A DNA stretch of 64,000 bases from Sulfuricurvum sp. Lineage in GTDB: Bacteria; Campylobacterota; Campylobacteria; Campylobacterales; Sulfurimonadaceae. This document shows positions 34,090 to 42,917 of this stretch, piece by piece. The number at the start of each line of letters is the position of its first letter. Position 1 is the stretch's first letter. The stretch lies in NCBI RefSeq assembly GCF_023229695.1, contig NZ_JALNYS010000017.1, forward strand, positions 1 through 64,000. The letters are read 5' to 3'. The position numbers and the translations under genes were made by a program. The notes beneath the pieces are model-generated. The model was not told the origin of the DNA. It saw nothing but the letters and a program-made list of their open reading frames with translations, and did not search any database.

Positions 34090-35089
34090 ATTTTCTTTGC
34101 GCCGTGCCGTCAATAATATGAATTTGGTGCGGTTTCGGTTCTGGTTTCAAATCGTCGCGTTTCTCCTGATCGTGTACGGCGGTTATGCCGGGTTGGATCT
34201 GGGGAACAAGCTTCCGACATTTGCCTGCGTCTACAATTCGGAAGGGACCGGGGGAAAATGTTATGTCGGAATGCTTCAGCACGACCTTAAACATCCTCTG
34301 GAGACGTTTGCGGGGTATGCCGGATACGCCTTTTTGATTTCTCTGGGGATGTTTATCGTGTGGTTCTGGGTCCTCAATAAAGGGTGGTGCGGATTTGTGT
34401 GCCCTCTGGGGACGATGCAAGACTGGCTGAGTATGCTCCGGGGAAAAATGAAAATCGGGTACAGTGAGTATTCGTGGGCGAACCGCGAGAAGATTAAAAG
34501 TGTCAAATATATCCTTTTGATCCTTTTACTGCTGCTGCCGGTGATGATCGCCAACTCCGTTTTCGGCCTTCCCAAACTCCCTAACGGGCTGTCGATGCCC
34601 TTTTGCGACATCTGCCCGGGACGGATGATGATCCCGGCGTTTACCGGAGATTTCAACCAGTTTTACATTGACTTCTCCTCGAAAACGGACATCGTAATGA
34701 CGACGCTGGGGATGATCGTCTCCGGGCTGTTTTTGGTCGGATCGTTTATCAAAAAACGGTTTTTTTGCTATTTTTGCCCGATGGCGGCGTTGCAGTATAT
34801 CTTTTCCAAACCGGCTTTGCTGAAACTCAACAAAGAGGGTAGCAAATGCACCCGCTGCGGCGACTGTTACCGGGCGTGCGATATGGATATCTTAGAGATC
34901 GCCGATGACGTCACGAGCAAAAATTTGGTGACGGAAGATTGTACCCTCTGTCTCAAATGCGTCGCGGCGTGTCCCGAAGAGGGGTGTCTGGAAGCCGCTT
35001 TTATGGGAAAAACCATTTTCGAATCGACCAAAGAGGGGTTTCTCCTGCGGATGGCGATGGATCAGAGAGGGGAGAAACATGGAAACTGA
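34079..35089 (+). CDS. NapH/NosR/FtrD-like membrane polyferredoxin
   Basis: 336 residues. About five membrane helices are interrupted by two CxxxCP motifs (GFVCPLGTMQ and CYFCPMAALQ), plus CDICPGRMM. The C-terminal part has CTRCGDCYRACDMD and CTLCLKCVAACPEEGC, two [4Fe-4S] sites. Such proteins move electrons across or at the inner membrane, for example NapH, the NosR C-terminus, CcoG, and FtrD of ferrous iron uptake systems. Start at 34079 overlaps the previous gene by 11 bp, and its end overlaps the next by 11 bp. A paralogue lies at 44896. Confidence 0.78.
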   Translation: MKNKFSLRRAVNNMNLVRFRFWFQIVAFLLIVYGGYAGLDLGNKLPTFACVYNSEGTGGKCYVGMLQHDLKHPLETFAGYAGYAFLISLGMFIVWFWVLNKGWCGFVCPLGTMQDWLSMLRGKMKIGYSEYSWANREKIKSVKYILLILLLLLPVMIANSVFGLPKLPNGLSMPFCDICPGRMMIPAFTGDFNQFYIDFSSKTDIVMTTLGMIVSGLFLVGSFIKKRFFCYFCPMAALQYIFSKPALLKLNKEGSKCTRCGDCYRACDMDILEIADDVTSKNLVTEDCTLCLKCVAACPEEGCLEAAFMGKTIFESTKEGFLLRMAMDQRGEKHGN

Positions 35090-36350
35090 ACATACGATAG
35101 AAACGCCGCATCAGCGACAGAATCGTCACAAGGCGATGGAGGCGATCAGCGTCCTCAATGCTCTCAAAGAGGATTTTAAATTCCCGATCCAGAGTATGGG
35201 TTATTTTTACGATCGGTTCGAAAAAGTCTATTGCCATCACGAACCGCTCCATGAGGGAAAAGCGAAAATCGGGACGATGTGCATTCAAATCCCCTCGGAA
35301 ATCATCTATGCACTGGACGCCGTACCGATCCGGCTGTGCAACGGGTTTTCCACGGACGATGAGATCGGAAGCGATCTGTTACCTCAAAAATCGTGTCCGC
35401 TGGTCAAAGCGACGGTGGGGTGGTTCGCTTCGGACAATTTTTTCGATAAGCCCGACATCACTTTTTCTCCGACGACATGCGATCAAAAAACCAAAGCGGG
35501 AGCCATCATCGAGAGTTTCGGACATACCGTGATCGACGTCGGATTCCCCAGAACCAAAGAGAGTGAAGAGAGTCGTCATTACTGGCGCGAGAGTGTCAAA
35601 AGTTTCGCCGTGAAGCTCTCCAAATTTCAGGGGAAAAAGCTGACAAGGTCCAATCTGGAGAGGGCGATCAAAAAGGTGGGGTACGTGCAATCGCTCTACC
35701 ACAAGCTCACCGAATTTCGGAAAAACAAAGCGGTTCCGATTTTGGGAGTCGATATGTTTTTGGTCACCAATGCGTTTTTCTTTGATCGAATCGATGAGTG
35801 GATCGGTGCGGTCGAAAAACTGGTTTCAGAATTGGAACGACGTGCAAACGACGGTGTTAATGTGGCAGGAAAAGCGAGTCCACGTATCATCTATACCGGT
35901 TCACCGCCGATTTTCCCGAACTATAAAATCCCCCTTATCATCGAACAGAGCGATGCGATCATCGTCGCCGATGAGACGTGCAGTTCGAACCGTATGTTCA
36001 ACGACATGGCGGCGGTGGATGAGTGGAATCTCTACGACATGATCGATTCGGTATCGGACAAATACCTCAAAGGGTGTACGTGCCCGATATTCACCCAAAA
36101 CGACGACCGAATACGGCGAATCATCCAATTGGTGCGAAGTTACAGCGGCGATGGGGTGATCTATCAGGCGTTTGCGGGGTGTCAGGTGTATGAGATGGAA
36201 CAGCGCAGCGTTCTTGCGGCAATGGAGCGTGAAGGGATTCCGATCCTCTATATCGAGAGCGATTACAGCCCCTCACAGCACGGGCAGCTCACGACGCGGG
36301 TTGAGGCGTTTGTCGAGTCCTTAAAAAATCGAAAGAGAAAGAAGAAATGA
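35079..36350 (+). CDS. Double-cubane-cluster reductase (HgdB/2-hydroxyacyl-CoA dehydratase-like)
   Basis: 423 residues, no signal peptide. Nine Cys are visible, with conserved ones at 87 (RLCNG), 106 (KSCP), 134 (TTCDQKTK), 301 (ETCSSNR), 333/335 (KGCTCP) and 368 (FAGCQ). TTCDQKTK and ADETCSSNR match the single-subunit relatives of 2-hydroxyacyl-CoA dehydratases that hold a double-cubane Fe-S cluster and carry out ATP-driven reductions of small molecules. The physiological substrate of that family is unknown. Coupled to the polyferredoxin before and the activator after; here it lies in a TonB-receptor operon. Confidence 0.78.
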   Translation: METEHTIETPHQRQNRHKAMEAISVLNALKEDFKFPIQSMGYFYDRFEKVYCHHEPLHEGKAKIGTMCIQIPSEIIYALDAVPIRLCNGFSTDDEIGSDLLPQKSCPLVKATVGWFASDNFFDKPDITFSPTTCDQKTKAGAIIESFGHTVIDVGFPRTKESEESRHYWRESVKSFAVKLSKFQGKKLTRSNLERAIKKVGYVQSLYHKLTEFRKNKAVPILGVDMFLVTNAFFFDRIDEWIGAVEKLVSELERRANDGVNVAGKASPRIIYTGSPPIFPNYKIPLIIEQSDAIIVADETCSSNRMFNDMAAVDEWNLYDMIDSVSDKYLKGCTCPIFTQNDDRIRRIIQLVRSYSGDGVIYQAFAGCQVYEMEQRSVLAAMEREGIPILYIESDYSPSQHGQLTTRVEAFVESLKNRKRKKK

Positions 36351-37153
36351 ACTATTTTGTAGGGATTGATATCGGCTCTACCGCGATCAAAATCAGTGTG
36401 GCGGATGAGACTAAAAATTTGGTCGGGTATAAGATCAGCGCGAGCGGGAGTATGTTCTACAAATACGCTCAAGAAGCTCTCTCGGAGTTGTTGCGCGAGC
36501 TGGGGATCGATGAAAAAGAGGTCGTTTATACGGTAGCTACCGGGTACGGGCGTAAGCTTTTTAAAGAGGCGGATGAGAATATCAGCGAGATCACCGCCAA
36601 CGCCATCGGTGCGCAACAAGCCGCGAAAGAGTACGGAGAGATCAAAACGATCATCAACATCGGGGGACAAGACAGCAAGGCGATTTCACTCGACGGCGAG
36701 GGGAATGTCGTCAATTTTGCGATGAATGACCGTTGCGCGGCAGGGACGGGAAAGTTTCTCGATGTCGTCGCGATGAATCTGGAAATCGGGGTGGATGAGC
36801 TGAGTGATTACCACTTTAAATCGGTGGGTACACCCCTCTCGATCAGCAGTACGTGCGCCGTATTTGCCGAATCGGAGATTATAGGGCTTTTAGGGAATGG
36901 GCACAACGTGGAAGATATCGTCTCGGGGGTCCACTATTCGATTGCCAAACGGATTGTGAAGCTGGTGAAGCGGGTCGGGGTCAAAGAGACCATCTATTTC
37001 GACGGAGGCCCGGCGCTGAACGACGGATTGGTAAATGCCATCGAAAACGAACTGGGGCATAAAATTTTTGTCCCGGAATATCCGCAGATCACGACGTCGT
37101 ACGGTGCGGCGGTTTTGGCATGCGATGCATTTTTGAGCGAATCGGCAAACTGA
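36347..37153 (+). CDS. ATP-dependent activator of the double-cubane reductase (HgdC/BadF family)
   Basis: 268 residues of the ASKHA ATPase fold: FVGIDIGSTAIKISVAD (phosphate 1), INIGGQDSKAI, and DGGPALNDGLV. C130 (NDRCAAGTGKFLDV) and C170 (SSTCAVFAESE) are the ligands that hold one [4Fe-4S] cluster between two subunits in this family. It injects a low-potential electron into the reductase at the cost of ATP. Overlaps the reductase stop by ATGA. Confidence 0.88.
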   Translation: MNYFVGIDIGSTAIKISVADETKNLVGYKISASGSMFYKYAQEALSELLRELGIDEKEVVYTVATGYGRKLFKEADENISEITANAIGAQQAAKEYGEIKTIINIGGQDSKAISLDGEGNVVNFAMNDRCAAGTGKFLDVVAMNLEIGVDELSDYHFKSVGTPLSISSTCAVFAESEIIGLLGNGHNVEDIVSGVHYSIAKRIVKLVKRVGVKETIYFDGGPALNDGLVNAIENELGHKIFVPEYPQITTSYGAAVLACDAFLSESAN

Positions 37154-37302
37154 CCAAAGGGGAGTTAATCTCCCGTATCCGAAAGATACGGGTAGCGTTT
37201 CAGGAAACATCCCTTCGGGCGCGCTTCGCTTGTTTTGGGGATTGCAAAGGAGTTTAGTCCTTGCCACTAAAACGGATGTATTCGTTTTAGTGCATAACAT
37301 CA
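37151..37302. repeat. Dispersed repeat family A, divergent copy
   Basis: Starts TGACC at the activator stop codon, has the hairpin CTCCCGTATCCGAAAGATAC, a diverged middle, and ends GTGCATAACATCAG. It separates the reductase operon from exbB. Confidence 0.65.
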
Positions 37303-37319
37303 GTAAAAAGGAAAAACAG

Positions 37320-37772
37320 ATGGAAAATAGCGGTTGGTTGGAATTTGCCCATAGCGGGATTGATTATGGGATTATCGGAATTTTAGTACTGATGAGTGTT
37401 GTCTCCTTGTGGCTTTTTGTTGAACGGATAATGACGTATGGCGGGATTCGGATCGAAATGTATGCAACTAAAGAGGAACTCGAACTGGACCTGGGAAACA
37501 ATGTCAGTACGATTGCAACGATCGGTTCGAATGCGCCGTATGTCGGTCTTTTGGGGACGGTCCTTGGGATTATGATCACGTTTTATAGCCTCGGGGACGT
37601 CGGTGCGGTTGATTCGAAAAAGATCATGACGGGGCTGGCATTGGCCCTGAAAGCGACGGCGATGGGGCTTGTCGTCGCGATCCCCGCCATCGTATTCTAC
37701 AATATCCTGCTTCGCAGGATGGAACGTCTCCTGGCGCAGTGGGACATCGATGCACAGAAAAATTTAGGTTGA
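37320..37772 (+). CDS. exbB: ExbB/TolQ-family proton channel subunit
   Basis: 150 residues, the short form typical of Campylobacterota ExbB. Three membrane segments: IDYGIIGILVLMSVVSLWLF, SNAPYVGLLGTVLGIMITFY and ALALKATAMGLVVAIPAIVF; the last two carry the family's conserved GTV and A-T-A-x-G-L-x-V-A-I-P residues. It drives TonB using the proton gradient. AAAAGGA precedes the ATG. No exbD follows; the next gene is a TonB receptor 4 bp downstream. Confidence 0.85.
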   Translation: MENSGWLEFAHSGIDYGIIGILVLMSVVSLWLFVERIMTYGGIRIEMYATKEELELDLGNNVSTIATIGSNAPYVGLLGTVLGIMITFYSLGDVGAVDSKKIMTGLALALKATAMGLVVAIPAIVFYNILLRRMERLLAQWDIDAQKNLG

Positions 37773-37776
37773 TCCG

Positions 37777-39897
37777 ATGGGTATGAAACCGGCGGGGTCT
37801 ATCAACGGGATCCCTCAATCTATCATCGCTGCCCTAATGGCTTCGGGTGTCGCCGTTTCGTGCGGGTATGCTCAGGAGACGGTGACGCTGGAAAAAATCG
37901 AGGTGGCCGACGACTATACGGCCATGGACGAACGGCGGGACAACTCCATTGCCAAGCGGATTATCAAAGCTTCCGAACTGACGCAGTACGGCGATCTGAA
38001 TGCGCTTGAAATCCTCAAACGGACGCCGGGGGTGACGATACCGGACGGAAAAGCCAACCGAGGAGCGCCGGGAAAAGGGTATACCGTCGTCATGGTAGAC
38101 GGGGAAGCGACCTCGGCGAGCACGGCCCATCGGGGGAGTCCGCTGGAGCAGATCTCTCCGGACATGATTGAGCACATCGAGATCATGACGAACGGATCGG
38201 CCGAACATACGGCCGAATCGATGGGGGGGATCGTCAACATTGTCTTGAAGAAACCGAAATCGCAGGGGGAAACAAAGTTCAAAGGGTCCGGAGGCGTTTA
38301 CGGCACATCGGCGACCGGAAGTGTGTTCGGACAACGGGAAGGGAAAATCGATAGGCTCAATTATCTCCTTAGCGTGAACGGTTCGGACACCACCCGAAAT
38401 GATAGCGCATCCACCCTCAAAACGGGGGGGGCGACGGAGACTAGCGAAGAGCGCGACATTACCGTGCGCAACCGCAGCCTCTCCCTTGCGACCAAACTGG
38501 TCTATACCCCCTCGTCCAAAACGAAATACCTCTACAGCGAATCGGCTACGTTCAACCGAACTGTCGAAGAGAGCGGCTCTACAATCTATCCCGACGGCTC
38601 CAAAATGCCCACAACGCAGATCGATAAATCGGACCGTTCGGAGAGTCTTATGCTGTGGTCCGGGGTCAGCGGGGAACACCGCCTATCGGGGGATGAACTG
38701 CTGGAGTGGAAACTGAAAATCCACCAGCTCACCGATGAGGGGGAGAGCGTATCGATCCAGTCTCTGCCGACGCGGAGTGAGCGTCGGCAGAGTGAGTACG
38801 GATTTATGCGGATTCTCGGGGCGGAGAGCAACTATTCGCGTTTCGTCGGCGACCATTTCATCAAGACCGGTATCGATCTTCGCCGATCAAATCAGCGCGA
38901 TGAGATCCGGCGCAGCGCGAACGGGGCGGATCTCACCTTTGCGTCGGACAACGTCCGTATGCGCGAAGATCGGGGGGCGGTTTTTTTGCAAGATGAGATC
39001 AACGTCGGCGAGAGTGTCGTAGTGACCCCGGGGATACGGTACGAAACCTTCAGCCGCGATTTCGGTACCGTATCGGACATCGATTATTTCGCCCCCTCCC
39101 TCCATCTGCTCAAACGGTTCGGCCAAAACGACACCCTCCGTGCCAGCGTCGCAAAAACGGTTCGCCTTCCGCGATTGAGCCAGATGACGACCTCGGTCGT
39201 AAGTTCACTCGAATACAACGACCTCTACCGCCCCGATACGACGGGGAACCCGAATCTCCGGGAAGAGAAGGCGCTCAGCTACGAGTTGCGCTATGAACAC
39301 TTTTTTGAAGACAAAGGGGTGGCCGGCGTCAGCGGGTTTTACCGGACGATCAATGACAAAATCGAGAATCTGACACGGTTGGAAGGGGGGCGTTACGTTA
39401 TGCGTCCCTACAACTCCGGGCGGGGGGATTTGTGGGGTATGGAGCTGGAATTCAAAAAATCGCTGAGTGCGTATCTGGAGGGGTTGGGAATCTTCGCAAA
39501 CGCCACCGTGCAAGATTCGTCGCTGACCAATACCATCAGCGGCTATACCCGGCCGATCAAACAGACCAGTCGAGTCCTCTGCAATATCGGTGCGGACCAT
39601 ACCCCCAAAGGATACGGATTCACCTACGGCGCAGCCTACCGTTATGTCGGCGGTTATGAGGACCCGATGGATGAGAGCGGCGTTGCCCAAACGCGAAATG
39701 GATACGGCACACTCGATCTGTACGCAAGTAAGCGGATCAATCAGACCTTCAAAGCCCGGATCAATCTTAACAATATGACGCACGCCGTTGTGGAAACGAC
39801 CTCCCGCTATTCCGACGGGGGCGGTGCTTTTGTGACGCAAGTCGACAAAGAGCGTTCCCGCCCCTCCGTTCTTTTCACGCTGGAAGGGAAGTGGTAA
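37777..39897 (+). CDS. TonB-dependent outer membrane receptor 2
   Basis: 706 residues with a long N-terminal signal region ending near AQETVTLEKIEVADDY, the last part acting as TonB box. Plug domain: LEILKRTPGVTIPDG, GYTVVMVDGEATSA, IEIMTNGSAEHTAESMGGIV. Barrel to a C-terminal W (LFTLEGKW). The ERRDNSIAKRIIKASEL... plug start resembles FecA/CirA-like siderophore receptors. Ligand unknown. It follows exbB directly and so may be co-expressed with the energising complex. Confidence 0.85.
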   Translation: MGMKPAGSINGIPQSIIAALMASGVAVSCGYAQETVTLEKIEVADDYTAMDERRDNSIAKRIIKASELTQYGDLNALEILKRTPGVTIPDGKANRGAPGKGYTVVMVDGEATSASTAHRGSPLEQISPDMIEHIEIMTNGSAEHTAESMGGIVNIVLKKPKSQGETKFKGSGGVYGTSATGSVFGQREGKIDRLNYLLSVNGSDTTRNDSASTLKTGGATETSEERDITVRNRSLSLATKLVYTPSSKTKYLYSESATFNRTVEESGSTIYPDGSKMPTTQIDKSDRSESLMLWSGVSGEHRLSGDELLEWKLKIHQLTDEGESVSIQSLPTRSERRQSEYGFMRILGAESNYSRFVGDHFIKTGIDLRRSNQRDEIRRSANGADLTFASDNVRMREDRGAVFLQDEINVGESVVVTPGIRYETFSRDFGTVSDIDYFAPSLHLLKRFGQNDTLRASVAKTVRLPRLSQMTTSVVSSLEYNDLYRPDTTGNPNLREEKALSYELRYEHFFEDKGVAGVSGFYRTINDKIENLTRLEGGRYVMRPYNSGRGDLWGMELEFKKSLSAYLEGLGIFANATVQDSSLTNTISGYTRPIKQTSRVLCNIGADHTPKGYGFTYGAAYRYVGGYEDPMDESGVAQTRNGYGTLDLYASKRINQTFKARINLNNMTHAVVETTSRYSDGGGAFVTQVDKERSRPSVLFTLEGKW

Positions 39898-39965
39898 CGG
39901 ACTTTTTACGATACGCTCTTTGGAATTTTAATCCGGGATCGCTGCTCTTGGTTCGGAAAGTGGGC

Positions 39966-39971
39966 TATAAT
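39966..39971 (+). promoter_or_regulatory. Candidate -10 box of the SNF2 operon
   Basis: TATAAT about 200 nt before the helicase start. A family A repeat follows almost at once, so the repeat would lie in the 5' leader. Confidence 0.35.
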
Positions 39972-39978
39972 ATTCACG

Positions 39979-40120
39979 GATGTTACGCACTTTCCGGGCA
40001 AAGCCCGTAAAGTGGCAGGGACAGCTGTCCCTGCCACCCCCTGAAGCTACCCGCATCTTTCGGATGCGGGAGAGATAACCGATCTCTAATTGCACTTTTG
40101 AAAAAAGTGCGTAAGGTCAG
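39979..40120. repeat. Dispersed repeat family A (reverse orientation), left flank of the SNF2 module
   Basis: GATGTTACGCACTTT at the left, hairpins CGGGCAAAGCCCG, AGGGACAGCTGTCCCT and CCCGCATCTTTCGGATGCGG, and GTGCGTAAGGTCAG at the right. A copy in the opposite orientation flanks the other side of the module (44716-44893). Confidence 0.85.
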
Positions 40121-40169
40121 GTATTCATAAAAAAATAGGTTCGAATCGGATGGAAAAGGGAATTGAGTC

Positions 40170-42914
40170 GTGTTGGATATTTTCAAACAGCAAAAAAGTT
40201 TTTTGACGCGGGCTAAAGAGAAAAGTTCGTTTCGCTATGTCATTGATTTTGATGAAAACGGTGCTTTCATCGAGGTCTGCGATAAAAATAACAAGCCGCT
40301 AAGCGGAGTTGACTATCGTGTTTATAACGGTTTGGACAGAGAGATACTGCAACTGCTGGAAGAGCACAGAGAAAACGATTTTTTCACCATTAGCTGGGGT
40401 GAATCGGAGTCGAAAATGTATCTCTCCAAGCATCCGAAACTTTTAGAGTTATTTCATCTAAGTGATAACGTATACGCACAAAACGAAAAGATTTATTTTG
40501 ACGACGGGATTGCAACGGTCGATTTAACCATCGATGAAAACGATAAGCTTTATATCGCCCCTTTTGTGGAAGGGGAGAGTGATTTTTCCTTTTTAACCTC
40601 AAGCTACGTCTTAGTCGGCAATCGGGTAAAACAGGTTCGTACGGTCGGAGAGAGCTATACGAAACTCAATAGCTTGCATACCGTTATCGACAAAGAGAAA
40701 CTCGAAGAGTTCCTGACGATCGTATTCACCCATTTTGAGAACCTATCCATACACTATAACGGGTACAGCGTAGAAGAGAAAGAGGAAAAAAAGCGGATCA
40801 AACCGGCCGTTATTTTCGAAAAAGTGAGTGCAGACAACGAACTTATCCTTCGGACATCGGCCATGATCGGCGGGTTGACCCCTGAATTTTTTAATGACTT
40901 CACGGTCTCAAAAATTGTTTTGATCCATGAGTTTGACAAAAGCATTAACGTCTACGAATGTGATTACAGTGATGTATTTGAGACCTATTCCGCCATTTAT
41001 AAACAGCTGAGCGCCCTTAAGAAAACCGTTAAAGAGGCTGGTTTTAGTGAGGATGAGGGCCTTTTTGTGATCGATCAGGCGTTAGCGGGCGAATTTATAT
41101 TGCATCATTTACACACCATCATCGGTACGTGCGAAATGTATGGCAGTGATAAGCTTAAAAGCTATAAATATAACGCAAGCAAGCCGACCCTTAACGTGAC
41201 GTTTAAAAACAGAGTCGATTTGTTGGGCATCGATGAGGTGCGTGTGACGATCGAAGAGGAAGAGTTCAATCTCTTCGATATGATTAATCTCTATAAAAAA
41301 CACTCCTATATTCCCCTAAGCAATGGTGAAAAATCGATTATCGATAAATCCTACATGGCTAAGCTGGAGAGGATTTTTAAAAAAGAGGGGAAAAACGTCA
41401 AGATATCGTTTTTCGATTTACCGGAAATCGAAGAGCTGATCGCCCAAAAAGAGCAAAAAGTATTTCACCAATCCAAAGCGTTCTATCAAGGTTTCGAATC
41501 GCTGAAATCTTCTAAAACAAGTTTGCCTAAACTCAATAATGCTACCCTGCGCGATTATCAAAAATACGGAATGCAATGGCTCAAATATCTGTATGACAAT
41601 CAGTTTGGAGGGTGTCTGGCCGATGATATGGGGCTTGGCAAAACACTTCAGGCGATTGGGTTGCTTTCGATGATTTATCCAAAAGCCGCACGGGCCTCTT
41701 TGATCGTCATGCCCAAGAGTTTGATTACCAATTGGCAAAACGAGCTGATTAAATTCAATCCAAACCTTAGCTTTTATCTCTATTACGGAACGACGCGCGA
41801 CATTGCGCAGTTTGATAACCATCACATTATCCTCTCAACCTACGCCATTGTCCGTAACGATATCGATCAGATCAAGGAGTATGCGTTTGATACCATTATC
41901 CTTGACGAATCTCAAAACATCAAAAATATTGAATCGCAAGCCTCTAAAGCGATGATGCTGCTCAATGCAAAACATAAATTTGCCCTCAGCGGTACCCCGA
42001 TTGAAAACTCCCTTTTTGAGCTCTATTCACTTTTTCGATTTATCAACAACGGGATGTTCTCCTCGATCAACCATTTTAAAAATGATTTTGCTGCCCCTAT
42101 ACAAGGGCAAGAGGATGAAGAGATTGCACAAATACTCAAAACTAAAATCACCCCATTTATCTTAAGACGTCTCAAAAAAGATGTCCTCAAAGAGCTCCCG
42201 GCCAAGCAAGAACAGGTTATTTACGTCGATATGGAGGATAAGCATAAAGCCTTTTACGATCAAAAGCGCTCCTATTATAAAAAAGTTTTAGAGCAACAAG
42301 TTGCTTCAAGCGGGATTGAAAATTCCAAATTCGCTATCTTCCAAGCCTTTAACGATCTTCGTCAAATCGCTTCGGTTCCGGAGCTCAAAAGCGACACCCC
42401 TATCCCCTCCTCTAAAATTGATTCGATGTTTGAACTTCTCGAAGACATTGTCGCCAACCGGCACAAAGTCCTTATTTTTGCCAACTATTTAGGGGCACTC
42501 GACGCCATCGCCGCAAAAGCCGACTCGATGGGGTATGAGTATCTGACAATGACCGGAAGTACAAAAGATCGTCAAGCGCTTGTGGATCGGTTTCAAAACG
42601 ACAAAAAAATCTCCCTTTTCCTGATGACGCTTAAAGTGGGAGGGGTTGGGCTCAATCTGACCGAAGCCGATTATGTCTTTATTTTTGATCCATGGTGGAA
42701 CAAAGCGGCGGAAAATCAGGCGATTGACCGAGCGCATCGGATGGGGCAGAAGAATACGGTTTTTAGTTACAAGATGATCACCAAAGGGACGATCGAGGAG
42801 AAGATTCTGGAACTTCAAGGGCAGAAGCAGGATTTGAGTGATCGTATTATCAGCGGCGATGAGAGCGGGCTCAAGCAGATTACCGCGCAAGAGTTAGAAT
42901 TTTTATTGGGGTAA
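40170..42914 (+). CDS. SNF2-family helicase-like ATPase
   Basis: 914 residues from a GTG start. Residues about 1-450 are an N-terminal region of unknown fold. The Swi2/Snf2 motor follows: CLADDMGLGKTLQAIGL (motif I, about 490), TIILDESQNIKN (DESQ box), SGTPIENSLFELYSLF (III), VGGVGLNLTEADYVFIFDPW (V) and QAIDRAHRMGQ (VI). These ATPases translocate on duplex DNA and remodel bound proteins such as RNA polymerase; several serve phage defence. The 597-residue partner starts 4 bp after the stop, and the pair is bracketed by inverted repeats. Confidence 0.85.
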   Translation: MLDIFKQQKSFLTRAKEKSSFRYVIDFDENGAFIEVCDKNNKPLSGVDYRVYNGLDREILQLLEEHRENDFFTISWGESESKMYLSKHPKLLELFHLSDNVYAQNEKIYFDDGIATVDLTIDENDKLYIAPFVEGESDFSFLTSSYVLVGNRVKQVRTVGESYTKLNSLHTVIDKEKLEEFLTIVFTHFENLSIHYNGYSVEEKEEKKRIKPAVIFEKVSADNELILRTSAMIGGLTPEFFNDFTVSKIVLIHEFDKSINVYECDYSDVFETYSAIYKQLSALKKTVKEAGFSEDEGLFVIDQALAGEFILHHLHTIIGTCEMYGSDKLKSYKYNASKPTLNVTFKNRVDLLGIDEVRVTIEEEEFNLFDMINLYKKHSYIPLSNGEKSIIDKSYMAKLERIFKKEGKNVKISFFDLPEIEELIAQKEQKVFHQSKAFYQGFESLKSSKTSLPKLNNATLRDYQKYGMQWLKYLYDNQFGGCLADDMGLGKTLQAIGLLSMIYPKAARASLIVMPKSLITNWQNELIKFNPNLSFYLYYGTTRDIAQFDNHHIILSTYAIVRNDIDQIKEYAFDTIILDESQNIKNIESQASKAMMLLNAKHKFALSGTPIENSLFELYSLFRFINNGMFSSINHFKNDFAAPIQGQEDEEIAQILKTKITPFILRRLKKDVLKELPAKQEQVIYVDMEDKHKAFYDQKRSYYKKVLEQQVASSGIENSKFAIFQAFNDLRQIASVPELKSDTPIPSSKIDSMFELLEDIVANRHKVLIFANYLGALDAIAAKADSMGYEYLTMTGSTKDRQALVDRFQNDKKISLFLMTLKVGGVGLNLTEADYVFIFDPWWNKAAENQAIDRAHRMGQKNTVFSYKMITKGTIEEKILELQGQKQDLSDRIISGDESGLKQITAQELEFLLG

Positions 42915-42917
42915 TGG

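Noticed and set aside
38399..39840. Several long antisense frames under the TonB receptor genes
   Set aside because: GC-biased codon use opens the opposite strand; they lack starts with ribosome sites and resemble no protein.
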